64,000 bases of DNA from Psychrobacter sp. MF31 (lineage in GTDB: Bacteria > Pseudomonadota > Gammaproteobacteria > Pseudomonadales > Moraxellaceae). Where the stretch lies: the NCBI RefSeq assembly GCF_012847335.1, contig NZ_JABBDX010000005.1, positions 62,001-126,000 of the forward strand, in the 5' to 3' direction. The notes beneath the pieces are model-generated. The model was not told the DNA's origin. It saw nothing but the letters and a program-made list of their open reading frames with translations, and made no database searches. The stretch's first letter is position 1, and each line of letters opens with the position of its first letter. Shown here piece after piece: positions 1 to 8,726 of this stretch. Position numbers and translations under genes: made by a program.

Positions 1-179
1 TCGCTTGCGGACTGATAAACGTACGAGCTGGTGGTAAAAATCGGCTCGGAGTGCTCGCCCTCATCAGTTCGGTGCTGCCCTGCACGAACGGCAATGGTTT
101 GCATGCCATAATCTAAGCTTAAATCTAAAGCGTCATCTTGCCAGTTGAGGTCTAGCGCCTCATCAAATTGCGAAGTCAA
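1..179 (-). CDS. metZ: O-succinylhomoserine sulfhydrylase, N-terminal fragment (runs off the window)
   Basis: Reading the minus strand from a TTG at 177-179 gives about 59 residues that continue past base 1. They contain the segments AVRAGQHRT and EHSEPIFTTSSYV, which I recognise as the N-terminus of MetZ, the PLP enzyme that makes homocysteine from O-succinylhomoserine and sulfide in methionine synthesis. A purine-rich AGGGA lies about 8 bases upstream of the TTG and no ATG or GTG in frame is better placed, so TTG is the chosen start. The PLP lysine and the rest of the enzyme lie outside the window. Cystathionine gamma-synthase is the main alternative within this family; the GQHRT block favours MetZ. 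Confidence 0.8.
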   Translation of the reverse strand, partial: MTSQFDEALDLNWQDDALDLSLDYGMQTIAVRAGQHRTDEGEHSEPIFTTSSYVYQSAS

Positions 180-616
180 AATAATCGTCCCTAATGATAG
201 TTGTTGTGTGGTAATTCCGACCGCTAATTTCCAAAATTAAGGGTTAACACGCTAAAAATTTTGGATAAAACGTCCGTTTCAGCTTAAAAGAAAATCAAAA
301 ATAGTGGCGGTTATCATAGCACGCAAGGGCTTATTGCGTATCGTCTTATGCGTAAAATTTTGCCGTCTCCTTATTAAATCAAAACGGTCATAAAATAGTG
401 CTCAGCTTGATAAATTTAGACGGTTATCTTAGCAAGCTAAGAAAAGTAACGTATTTATCATAGGCATAAGTCTTAAGTCCTGCTAAGCTTAGCGGCGCTG
501 GCGATCGTGGCTATTTTTGGTTATTTTTATTTGTCAAAATGAAATCGCTACTATTTTTAAACGCCAAAACGTATTTGCTCAAGGTTTACTTATTTTTATA
601 GTCGATAAGGATTGTC
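180..616. other. Divergent intergenic region, metZ / dehydrogenase
   Basis: About 440 bases of AT-rich DNA separate the two divergently read genes, so promoters for both should lie here. I see no convincing -35/-10 pair, terminator or RNA gene. A short reading frame starting at 517 runs into the dehydrogenase in another frame and has no family features, so it is not called. Confidence 0.6.
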
Positions 617-1546
617 ATGACCACTCAAACTGCTACTCAAACTCCAACGTCGGTCAGCTTTTTAGGGCTTGGTGCCATGGGATATCCTATGGCAGGGCAT
701 CTGGTCAAAGCCTTTGACTCAGTGATGGTCTGGAATCGCAAATTTGATAAAGCCAATCAGCACGAAAGCGAGTTTGGCTCAAAAGCGGTCGATTTTGAAA
801 CGGCGGTGAGCGCTGATGTGATTTTTTCTTGTGTCCCAACGAGCGCGCAAACCGCAGAGCTTATTGAGCGCGCCAAGCCCTATTTAAAAAAGGGCAGCGT
901 TTGGGTCGATTGCACCAGTGGCGTCCCTGAATCAGCTATCGCGGCGGCAAACACGTTGCAAGAATTGGGCAGTCATTTTATTGACGCCCCCGTATCAGGA
1001 CAAACGATTGGCGCAATCAATGGTACGCTGACCGTCATGGTCGGCGGTGACAAGTCAGCGCTTGATTTTGCTTATCCGGCGATTGATTGCTTTGCCGGTC
1101 GTATCGAGCACGTCGGCGCAAGTGGTGGCGGCTTTGCGGTTAAAGCGATTAACAATACCTTATTTGCGGTCAACAGCTGGGCGCTTGGTGAAGGACTGAG
1201 CGTATTAAAAGCGCATGGCGTCAACCCAAGCGCCGCGCTTGCCTGCATCAATCATTCAAGTGGTCAAAGCTTTGCCTCGAGCGCCACTTTCCCCGATCGC
1301 ATTGTCAATCGCAGCTTTCCAAAAACGTTTACGCTTGATTTGATGGCAAAAGATTGCGGCATTGCCACTGATTTGCAGCAACAAGCCAAACTTCCTGCAC
1401 CCGTGATGGCAGCGGTTGCCAGCTTTATGCGCGCTGCTAGCAATCAAGTTGAAGCAGGGTCGGCAGATTTTTCTGAATTTATTAAGTTTTTGGAAAATTG
1501 GAGCCAAGTTATCATCAGCGATGAGATGACAACTCCAAAAAATTGA
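617..1546 (+). CDS. NAD(P)-dependent beta-hydroxyacid dehydrogenase (3-hydroxyisobutyrate dehydrogenase family)
   Basis: 309 residues, the usual length for this cytosolic oxidoreductase family. Visible features: a Rossmann GLGAMG loop at residues 17-22, the substrate-binding DAPVSG block followed by GTLTVMVGG near residues 120-145, and the catalytic lysine K176 in VKAINN with the family asparagine shortly after it. The fold is an N-terminal NAD(P) domain plus an all-helical C-terminal domain. Known members act on 3-hydroxyisobutyrate, tartronate semialdehyde or succinic/glyoxylic semialdehyde; the sequence alone does not settle the substrate. The start has AAGGA about 8 bases upstream. It has no functional partner next to it. 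Confidence 0.85.
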   Translation: MTTQTATQTPTSVSFLGLGAMGYPMAGHLVKAFDSVMVWNRKFDKANQHESEFGSKAVDFETAVSADVIFSCVPTSAQTAELIERAKPYLKKGSVWVDCTSGVPESAIAAANTLQELGSHFIDAPVSGQTIGAINGTLTVMVGGDKSALDFAYPAIDCFAGRIEHVGASGGGFAVKAINNTLFAVNSWALGEGLSVLKAHGVNPSAALACINHSSGQSFASSATFPDRIVNRSFPKTFTLDLMAKDCGIATDLQQQAKLPAPVMAAVASFMRAASNQVEAGSADFSEFIKFLENWSQVIISDEMTTPKN

Positions 1547-1658
1547 TGAGATCATCGTAATAATTAAAGTATAAACGCTCAAATTAGCCCTCAGTGTTAA
1601 TAGAAGCATTTCGTTGTTTTTGTTTAAAATTATTTTTGCCTAAAAAGGTCACTGCGCT

Positions 1659-3323
1659 ATGCCAAGCTGCTCTGTCTTATTAAGTCGCCTTGCCCAAAGC
1701 CTTTGGCTAAGCTTAGCGTTTGGTCTTAGCGCTTGTCAGGTATTGCCAAGCCAGCCGCATTTGCCCAAAAGCCAAGCGCTCACCGCAAAAGTGGCAACGC
1801 TTTATCAAGACCAAAAAGCGCAGCCGATCCAAAATAATCCGCGCATCCAACAAAAAAATGCCACAAGCCTTCCTGCCAATAACAATTTGGTGGCGGCAAT
1901 CAGCGAGCAGCGCGATATCCATCCTGATTTGTCCGGCTATCATCCGATCGTCACCGGTGCCAATGCTTTTGCCGCTCGCAGTATTTTGACTGGAATGGCA
2001 AAAAAAAATATCGATGTTCAATATTATATTTGGCATGACGATCAATCAGGTCAGCTGTTACTCAAAGACTTATGGCAAGCCGCGGAGCGCGGCGTGATCG
2101 TCAGGCTGTTACTTGACGATTTTAACAATAATGCTCAGTTCGATCAGCAATTGCTTCGGTTTGCCAAGCACCCCAACGTTGCCGTTCGTATCATCAATCC
2201 GCTCATGCACCGAAAATTGCAAACGCTGAACTATCTGACCGGACTGCCCAGAATCAATCGGCGAATGCACAATAAAAGCATGACCTTTGATCGGCAAATC
2301 ACCATCATTGGCGGTCGTAACATTGGCAATGAATACTTAAGTAACGATCAAAAAAGCCAGTTTGCCGATTTGGATGTGCTGCTGATTGGCAAGGTGGTGA
2401 CCGATATTGACAACAGCTTTAATAGCTACTGGTCAGCGCCGATTTCCTTTGATATTGAAACACTGGCTAAACCTGATCCTAACAGCACAACGGATTTTTT
2501 GGCAGGACTTGATAAGCTTGATGAGGATGAAAAAAACAGCGGTCGCAACAGCTTAAAGGTCTATAAAGCGGCGATTGAGGACTCCTCTATTGATCAAGAT
2601 TTGATCAATAAGCAAGTGCCATTTCGCTGGACGGACATGCAGTTTTTAAGCGATGACGTGGGAAAACTGACCAAAAGCGCGCCCGTTGAAACCAATTTGG
2701 TTCAACAATTGCGAACGCTACTTGGTCGCCCAAGCAAAGAGCTGACGATCATTTCGTCCTATTTTGTGCCCACCAAAAATGGTGTTGCCACCTTAATTCA
2801 GCTTGCCAATAAAGGCGTTAAGATTAAAATTTTAACCAACTCCTTTGACGCCACCGACGTGACCGCTGTTCATTCAGGATACAGCCAATGGCGACCTCGA
2901 TTGCTCAAAGCGGGGATTAAGATTTATGAGCTAAAATCAACGGCAAGCGAAGACAAGCGCGAAAATAAGCTTTGGAAAGCTAGAAGCCAGTCCTCAACGA
3001 GCCTTCATGCCAAGACCTTTGCTGTGGATGACCATCAAGTTTTTATTGGCTCTTATAATGTCGATCCGCGATCAGCCAACATCAATACTGAAATGGGCGT
3101 GATTATCAATGATGATGATTTGGCGCGCCAACTTCATGAAGCGCTGAGCGATGATTTGCTCAACCAAGCTTATGAGGTGCGCTTGACGCCAGAGGGTCAT
3201 TTAGAATGGCACACGGTTGAGGGCGGTCGATCGGTCATTTATCAAGCCGAGCCGCGCGTGGATGTGATCGATCATATTTGGCTCACGGTGATGTCTTGGC
3301 TGCCGATTGATTGGCTGCTGTAA
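1659..3323 (+). CDS. Phospholipase D-family lipoprotein (cardiolipin synthase-like)
   Basis: 554 residues with a lipoprotein-type signal peptide: a hydrophobic stretch at about residues 11-24 ending in LSAC, with C26 the likely lipidated cysteine. Two HKD phosphodiesterase motifs are present: HNKSMTFD starting at H204, followed by GGRNIGNEY, and HAKTFAVD starting at H450, followed by GSYNVDPRS. This two-HKD architecture is that of cardiolipin synthases of the ClsC/YmdC type, which transfer phosphatidyl groups between phospholipids, and of related phospholipases. The lipid anchor suggests it works in the cell envelope, facing the periplasm. ClsC-like synthase is the best inference, but no partner gene (YmdB-like) is adjacent. 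Confidence 0.85.
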   Translation: MPSCSVLLSRLAQSLWLSLAFGLSACQVLPSQPHLPKSQALTAKVATLYQDQKAQPIQNNPRIQQKNATSLPANNNLVAAISEQRDIHPDLSGYHPIVTGANAFAARSILTGMAKKNIDVQYYIWHDDQSGQLLLKDLWQAAERGVIVRLLLDDFNNNAQFDQQLLRFAKHPNVAVRIINPLMHRKLQTLNYLTGLPRINRRMHNKSMTFDRQITIIGGRNIGNEYLSNDQKSQFADLDVLLIGKVVTDIDNSFNSYWSAPISFDIETLAKPDPNSTTDFLAGLDKLDEDEKNSGRNSLKVYKAAIEDSSIDQDLINKQVPFRWTDMQFLSDDVGKLTKSAPVETNLVQQLRTLLGRPSKELTIISSYFVPTKNGVATLIQLANKGVKIKILTNSFDATDVTAVHSGYSQWRPRLLKAGIKIYELKSTASEDKRENKLWKARSQSSTSLHAKTFAVDDHQVFIGSYNVDPRSANINTEMGVIINDDDLARQLHEALSDDLLNQAYEVRLTPEGHLEWHTVEGGRSVIYQAEPRVDVIDHIWLTVMSWLPIDWLL

Positions 3324-3452
3324 TTAGTAAAATAGCTAAAAACTTAGTCATAACTTTAATTCATAACTTGTTAAATAAATTTATTCGTTGCTCAGTGTTA
3401 TAACGATGCTTTTTATGTGGCACTTATTTGCTTTTTGGATGTGTGATTTATT

Positions 3453-4757
3453 ATGCCTTCTCGATCTCAATATGCATTGATGTCATCAAAAGACAAAAAT
3501 ATGGTACTGTTTGTTTGCTTTAGCAGCGCCGTGGCATTTTTTGATTTTTTAATTTACCTTTATATGGCAGATACCGTTTCAGCGGCATTGTTTCCGATCA
3601 TGGTGGATGCAAAATTTGCCAAATTACAAGGGCTAAGCTTGTTTGCGGTCGGCTATTTGGCGCGACCGCTTGGCGGCGTGATTCTTGGGCGCTATGGCGA
3701 TATCAAAGGTCGCAAGCCGGTATTGCTGATCAGTATGCTGGTCATGGCATTTAGTATGTTGGCAATGGCGTGTCTGCCCACCTTTGCGCAATGGGGCTTT
3801 GCGGCTTCTGCGCTATTTATCATTTTGCGGCTGATTCAAGGCATGGCATTTGGCGTTTTTGTGCCGCTGTCTTGGACTTTTGTGGCAGAGCATGTGCCTC
3901 GGCAGTATTTGTCCATTGGCTGTAGTTACGTCACGGCAAGCTTTTTTGTTGGGGTGTTATTTTCCAACGGCTTTTTTACTTGGCTAAATAGCACCATGAC
4001 CTCAGAAGAGCTGGTGACAAATGGTTGGCGACTGCCATTTGTTGTGGCAGCGGTGTTAAGCTTTTTACCACTGGTTGCTTGGCGCTTTATCAACGAAACG
4101 CCTTTTTTTGAGGAGCTCGTTAGAGCTAAGCAAAAATCACCCCCGCAGCCGATAACGCTATTGTTTAAGCATTGCGGTCAGTCCATTTTTATTGCCATGA
4201 TGCTCACGTTAATCATCTCAAGTATTACCACGGTGGTGGTACTGCTGCTTCCGGATTTGATTGAGCTGAGCTTTACGATTAACAATGATTTGTTTGGGTT
4301 TTCGCACAGCCTTGGCATTGTGTTTATGGTGTTTGGCTGCGTGTTTTATGGTCTGCTTTCCAATTATCAAAACTTTGGTAAAATATTGGGGATTGGCTCC
4401 GCGCTTTTGATCGCCCAAACCATTGCCTTTTTTTATCATCTGCAAGCAGGCGGGGATTATGTGCTGATCATGTACGCCCTTCTCGGCTTTTTTTCTGGGA
4501 TTGTTGGGATGGTTCCGGCAATTTTGGTACAATTGTTTCCAACCAACGTGCGCTTAACAGGGCTTTCTTTTTCTTACAACGTGATGTATAGCGTGGTCGG
4601 TGCTGTGGTGCCCTTTGGCTTGGGCTACGCGGCTTTAATCTTAGGATTTGCGCCTGCGCTTTATATGACATTTATTGGTGCTATTGGCATCATCATGGGC
4701 TTGTATTTTTATCAATTGCCAGAATTTAAGCGCATCAATGAGGTCGTTGAGGGTTAA
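3453..4757 (+). CDS. MFS transporter, metabolite:H+ symporter-like
   Basis: 434 residues made almost entirely of hydrophobic segments, consistent with 12 membrane helices. The loop between helices 2 and 3 carries the MFS signature GRYGDIKGRKP. The start (AFFDFLIYLYMADTVSAALF) and the RPLGG block before the signature are typical of the MHS group that includes ProP and KgtP and imports organic acids or compatible solutes with protons. The substrate cannot be read from sequence. There is no regulator or catabolic partner nearby. The nearest ribosome site is weak, so the start could be a later in-frame ATG, such as the one at residue 11. Confidence 0.8.
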   Translation: MPSRSQYALMSSKDKNMVLFVCFSSAVAFFDFLIYLYMADTVSAALFPIMVDAKFAKLQGLSLFAVGYLARPLGGVILGRYGDIKGRKPVLLISMLVMAFSMLAMACLPTFAQWGFAASALFIILRLIQGMAFGVFVPLSWTFVAEHVPRQYLSIGCSYVTASFFVGVLFSNGFFTWLNSTMTSEELVTNGWRLPFVVAAVLSFLPLVAWRFINETPFFEELVRAKQKSPPQPITLLFKHCGQSIFIAMMLTLIISSITTVVVLLLPDLIELSFTINNDLFGFSHSLGIVFMVFGCVFYGLLSNYQNFGKILGIGSALLIAQTIAFFYHLQAGGDYVLIMYALLGFFSGIVGMVPAILVQLFPTNVRLTGLSFSYNVMYSVVGAVVPFGLGYAALILGFAPALYMTFIGAIGIIMGLYFYQLPEFKRINEVVEG

Positions 4758-4818
4758 AATAGCGTATTGACCCTCATTTGAAATCATGTTTGAGCTATAA
4801 ATTTAAGGTAATTTAGTC

Positions 4819-5787
4819 ATGGTTATGTCCCAAAAACGCCTATCGATTGCACCCATGATCGACTGGACCACTGCAGACTTTAGATTTTTTGCGCGGCTGT
4901 TTAATCCAAAGGTTGTGTTATATACCGAAATGATCAGCACCGGCGCTATTTTAAAGGGCAATCGAGCGCGGCATTTGCGCTTTGATGACGCTGAGCATCC
5001 GCTCGTATTGCAACTTGGCGGCGCGGACAGCACTGAGATGACCGACTGCGCTATCATCGCTCAAGACTGCGGCTTTGACGAAGTTAATATTAATGTTGGC
5101 TGCCCCTCTGATCGCGTTCAACATAACAAAATTGGCGCTTGCCTCATGGCAGAACCCAAAACGGTTGCCGCTTTGGTTAAAAATATGCAATCGGCGGTTG
5201 ATATTCCAATTACTGTCAAGCACCGAATCGGCATTGATCACTTTGACAGCTATGACTTTATGCGCGATTTTGTGACCACAGTTGCTGACGCGGGATGTAA
5301 GCATTTTATTGTTCATGCCAGAACCGCTTGGCTTCAAGGCTTAAGCCCAAAACAAAACCGCGAAATCCCGCCGCTGCGCTACGAGGAGGTTTATCGATTA
5401 AAGCAAGAATTTCCGACGCTTATGATCGAAATCAACGGCGGCATTGAAAGTATTGCGGATATCAAAGCGCACTTAGCTCACGTTGATGGCGTGATGATCG
5501 GTCGCGCCTTTTATCATAATCCGTATTTGTTAGCTGAAGCCAATACGCTGTGGGGCAATCCAGTGCCAAAGCGCTCAGAAGTTTTGGCTCAGCTTTATCC
5601 GTATTTGGAAGCCAAAGTGGCAGATGGTGAAGTGCTTGCAACCATGGCACGGCATTATTTAGGGCTGTTTCAAGGCTTGACTGGCGCTCGAAAGTGGCGT
5701 CAGGCGCTCAGCGGCAAACCCCAATTAACCCTTGATGATATTAAAACAGCTGCAAGTGAGGTTTTGGCATTAAATCTGGACGCTTAA
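4819..5787 (+). CDS. dusA: tRNA-dihydrouridine(20/20a) synthase DusA
   Basis: 322 residues, full length for DusA. The flavoprotein reduces U20 and U20a in the tRNA D-loop using FMN and NADPH. Diagnostic features: the N-terminal APMIDWTTADFRFF block, the TEMISTGAI segment, NVGCPSDRV with catalytic C95, and the FMN-phosphate region INGGIES then DGVMIGRAFYHNPY near the C-terminus. The DW in the N-terminal block and the overall spacing fit DusA rather than DusB or DusC. A second ATG two codons downstream is an equally possible start; AAGG lies upstream of both. Confidence 0.95.
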   Translation: MVMSQKRLSIAPMIDWTTADFRFFARLFNPKVVLYTEMISTGAILKGNRARHLRFDDAEHPLVLQLGGADSTEMTDCAIIAQDCGFDEVNINVGCPSDRVQHNKIGACLMAEPKTVAALVKNMQSAVDIPITVKHRIGIDHFDSYDFMRDFVTTVADAGCKHFIVHARTAWLQGLSPKQNREIPPLRYEEVYRLKQEFPTLMIEINGGIESIADIKAHLAHVDGVMIGRAFYHNPYLLAEANTLWGNPVPKRSEVLAQLYPYLEAKVADGEVLATMARHYLGLFQGLTGARKWRQALSGKPQLTLDDIKTAASEVLALNLDA

Positions 5788-5802
5788 TTACGCTGCATTT
5801 TG

Positions 5803-6567
5803 TTAAGTTCCTGATTGCTGCAAATATTGCAGCATTGCCGCGCCATTATTGATGATGTGCAAGAGCATGGGCAGTAGCAGCGATCCGGATTTGATTCGCG
5901 CTAAGCAAAATATCAGCGCTAAAATCACAATGGTAGTCATCTCATAAATGCCATATTGCAAATGGATCAGCGCAAAAATGATGCTGGTGATTAAACTTGC
6001 AATCACCACACCGCGCGGCGGCTCAAATTGCTCAGCGATCGCTGACCAAAGCAGCCCACGAAACACCAACTCTTCATAAATGGGCGCAACCACCACCATC
6101 ACGGCAACCAATAACCAAACTGAGCTTACCGATTCAAACAGCGGATCAACAAACTCAAGCGGCACTTTATCTAGCACATAAGTTAGCGCTTGGCTGCCAA
6201 TCATAAATATCAACAAAATACCGATCATAGCAATCGCGACTTTGGCGCTAAAAGACTTGATGGCAAGATAATCGAGCATTGAGCGCTTTTTTAGCCGCAA
6301 TATCAGCCAAATCAACAAGGTCAATATCAGCGCGCTAAAAATGATGGAAGCGCTCACCACCGTGCCATCACTACTTCCTAAAAACAGCACCTCATCCCAA
6401 AGTAGCGCGTTACTGTTAGGAAGTAACCATTTTCCCGCCAAAAATACGCTTGCCGTTTGGCTGACAAAAAACAAAATAAGGGCAGCTATCACCAGCCCAA
6501 TAACCCCAAGCCTTGAAAATAATGGCTTTGGTAATGCGGCATTAGGCGTTGATAGCGCTTGCCTCAT
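5803..6567 (-). CDS. CPBP-family intramembrane glutamic endopeptidase
   Basis: 254 residues with several predicted membrane helices. The CPBP (Abi/Rce1-type) motifs are visible: EELVFRG with E165, E166 and R170, a second motif ending at H202 in ALIHLQYG, and a C-terminal LLHIINN motif. Members are membrane proteases; in bacteria their substrates are mostly unknown, with roles proposed in bacteriocin immunity and protein processing. The start ATG overlaps the stop of the upstream hydrolase by 4 bases (ATGA), so the two are translationally coupled. That is the only functional hint available. Confidence 0.85.
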   Translation of the reverse strand: MRQALSTPNAALPKPLFSRLGVIGLVIAALILFFVSQTASVFLAGKWLLPNSNALLWDEVLFLGSSDGTVVSASIIFSALILTLLIWLILRLKKRSMLDYLAIKSFSAKVAIAMIGILLIFMIGSQALTYVLDKVPLEFVDPLFESVSSVWLLVAVMVVVAPIYEELVFRGLLWSAIAEQFEPPRGVVIASLITSIIFALIHLQYGIYEMTTIVILALIFCLARIKSGSLLLPMLLHIINNGAAMLQYLQQSGT

Positions 6568-7496
6568 TCAGCGGATTCCAAGTTGGCGCGCGATTGATTA
6601 GACGCTTTACTTTGCGCTGCCAAAATCTCAAGAACACGCTTTGATACCGATTTTGGATGCTCAAGCGGAAACATATGACCACCCGGATGAGTTTCAAAGT
6701 GAATGCCAAGCCTTGCGTTCACTTTTTGTGGAAATTTTTGTTTATAAAACACGCTATCTTCACCAATAATTAAGGTGACCGGCGGCTTTGGCGCTTTATT
6801 TGGCGTGAGCCAATACCACGACGGGTTGCTACGAAATACTGCCACTTCACTGGCTTTTGGAATCGCAAGCGTCACTTTACCATCCGCGCGCTCCTCAAGA
6901 CCATGATTAATATATCCTTGAAAACTGGCTTCGGTAAAGTCTTTAAAAAAGGCTTTTTGGCGCAGCTTTTGATAAGCATCTTCGCGGCTGTCCCAAACAT
7001 CACGGCGGTATTTTGAAATGCCAGACGGTGAGAGTTTATCCATCAAGCGGTGGTTCATCATTGGCAAGCGATCGGCAGTTTTTGCCAAATGCCAAACAAA
7101 GCTTTTATGACCATAAATCCAAGGCGGATCTAAAAGTACCGCTTGGCTAACGCGATCGGGCGCGCGGTAAAGCGATTGTAGCGAGCACATTGCCCCAAGC
7201 GAGTGACCAACTACCACTAGCGTATCCACGCCGTGCTTTTGGCAAGCACTTTCAATGCTGTCCGTCACCTGCTGAGTGAGACTTTTCCAGTGGTTGTCCA
7301 CCGGATAATCAGGCGTCGCGCCGAGCATCGCAATGCGCTCAATGGTAAAAAACGGCTCAAATACCTCAAAAAATGCCGCCTCCAAATAAATTGCACTTGG
7401 CATGCCATTGGCGTGAGCAAAATGCAAAACCGGCTTTTGAGTCAGCTTTGATTTTGGCAGCGCCGCAAAGCTTTTAACATCTAGGGTCATGGTCAC
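6564..7496 (-). CDS. Alpha/beta-fold hydrolase
   Basis: 310 residues. The nucleophile elbow GHSLG has serine S99 at the expected position, after a HANGMPS oxyanion-type block near residue 29. A late GGHMFPLEHP segment supplies the likely catalytic histidine. Cytosolic esterase/lipase or C-C hydrolase activity is typical of the family, but the substrate is unknown. It is the first gene of a two-gene unit with the CPBP protease, sharing an ATGA overlap. The upstream S49 peptidase gene on the same strand ends in a clear terminator, so this pair probably has its own promoter in the short gap after it. Confidence 0.8.
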   Translation of the reverse strand: MTMTLDVKSFAALPKSKLTQKPVLHFAHANGMPSAIYLEAAFFEVFEPFFTIERIAMLGATPDYPVDNHWKSLTQQVTDSIESACQKHGVDTLVVVGHSLGAMCSLQSLYRAPDRVSQAVLLDPPWIYGHKSFVWHLAKTADRLPMMNHRLMDKLSPSGISKYRRDVWDSREDAYQKLRQKAFFKDFTEASFQGYINHGLEERADGKVTLAIPKASEVAVFRSNPSWYWLTPNKAPKPPVTLIIGEDSVFYKQKFPQKVNARLGIHFETHPGGHMFPLEHPKSVSKRVLEILAAQSKASNQSRANLESAE

Positions 7497-7523
7497 TTTT
7501 GTTCCAGTCTTAATTACATCATT

Positions 7524-7556
7524 AAAAAAAAGCAGCCAAAGTTTGCTTTAGCTGCT
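7524..7556 (-). terminator. Rho-independent terminator after the S49 peptidase gene
   Basis: Read on the minus strand, AGCAGCTAAAG and CTTTGGCTGCT form an 11-pair stem with one mismatch or wobble around a short CAAA loop, followed by a run of seven T. It lies directly after the stop of the upstream peptidase gene. Confidence 0.85.
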
Positions 7557-7562
7557 GTTAAA

Positions 7563-8624
7563 TTAGCGCATTTGCGCTTGATTGTCTTCTTTTGGCAACA
7601 CATCAAGGCTTAAATTTGAGCCAAATCCTGCGCCCATCTTGACCGCAAAGCGATCCATAAACTGCTGAAACGGATCCATTGGCGTGTAATTGACCACGTT
7701 ATCAAGCTTTAATTGGCGCTCAAGCGTTGCAATGCTTCCGGTTTTATCGGCAAGACCTAAAGCGATGGACTGCTCACCTGTCCAAAACAGCCCTGAAAAC
7801 AGCTTATTTTCTTCAGGGTTTTTTAGCCGATCGCCACGACCTTGTTTGACCGCATTGATAAAATGCTTGTGGGTATTGGCAAGCACCAATTCGACGTGTT
7901 TTTGCTCATACTCAGTCAAAGGTCGCGATAAGCTTAAAATGTCTTTGTACTCGCCTGCCGTGATGGTACGATCTTTAACGCCGACTTTATCCATCAAGCC
8001 CTCAATATTATAGCTTGGCATAATGACGCCGATGGAGCCGACCAAACTTGATGGGTTGACATAAATCTCATCTGCTGCTGAAGCAATGTAATACGCACCC
8101 GATGCGCCCATATCGCCAATCACCGCATAAAGCTTTTTCTTTGGATATTTTTTCTTAAGCTCCATCATGGTTTGCCAAATCTCATCCGACTGCACCGGCG
8201 AGCCACCGGGCGAGTTGATATCCAACGCCACCGCTTTTGAATTTGGATTTTCAAAAGCGCGGGTTAATGCCTCATTGACATCATAAGCGTTTGCCGGATC
8301 GCTATTGCTGATCGTCCCTTGCAAGTCAACGACAGCTAGGTGCGATTGGCTGCTATCGCCGCTGAGACTATCAAACCCTGTTGCTTTTGGCGCACTGCAA
8401 CCGCGACCAAGCGTTAAAAATATCAATAAAATATAGCCAAAGGTCAACAGTTTAAAAAAAATGCCCCAACGGCGAGCTCGGCGCTGCTCCTCAACGCTTG
8501 CCAGCAACGTTTTTTCGATCAAGCGCCATTCTTGACCGCTTGGCGGCGTGGCGACCGGCTTTAAATTGTCATTATTATTCAAATTTTCTGGGCGTCTATT
8601 GGGATCAGGGGGCCAATTTGGCAT
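7563..8624 (-). CDS. sppA: S49-family signal peptide peptidase (short SppA/SohB-type)
   Basis: 353 residues from the chosen start. One N-terminal membrane anchor (about residues 55-75) is followed by an S49 peptidase domain facing the periplasm. The nucleophile is S175 in GASGAYYIAS and the general base is K227 in GEYKD. The 52-residue gap matches the Ser/Lys dyad spacing known from SohB and Bacillus SppA. SSLVGSIGVI follows the nucleophile as usual. Such enzymes degrade cleaved signal peptides in the membrane. The ATG at 8624 is preferred over an upstream in-frame ATG at 8645 because AGGA lies 8 bases before it. The sequence before the anchor is proline- and asparagine-rich. Confidence 0.88.
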   Translation of the reverse strand: MPNWPPDPNRRPENLNNNDNLKPVATPPSGQEWRLIEKTLLASVEEQRRARRWGIFFKLLTFGYILLIFLTLGRGCSAPKATGFDSLSGDSSQSHLAVVDLQGTISNSDPANAYDVNEALTRAFENPNSKAVALDINSPGGSPVQSDEIWQTMMELKKKYPKKKLYAVIGDMGASGAYYIASAADEIYVNPSSLVGSIGVIMPSYNIEGLMDKVGVKDRTITAGEYKDILSLSRPLTEYEQKHVELVLANTHKHFINAVKQGRGDRLKNPEENKLFSGLFWTGEQSIALGLADKTGSIATLERQLKLDNVVNYTPMDPFQQFMDRFAVKMGAGFGSNLSLDVLPKEDNQAQMR

Positions 8625-8726
8625 AACTATTCCTAAACAAATCAATAAAAATTGTCAGTATGGTGACAATTGCAAACAGGTTCAATAGTTTGTTGGTGAA
8701 ATCTTCTTAATCTAAATAAAAAAGGC

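Noticed and set aside
517-717. 66-codon frame upstream of the dehydrogenase
   Set aside because: Overlaps the dehydrogenase gene in another frame, lacks a ribosome site and shows no family features.
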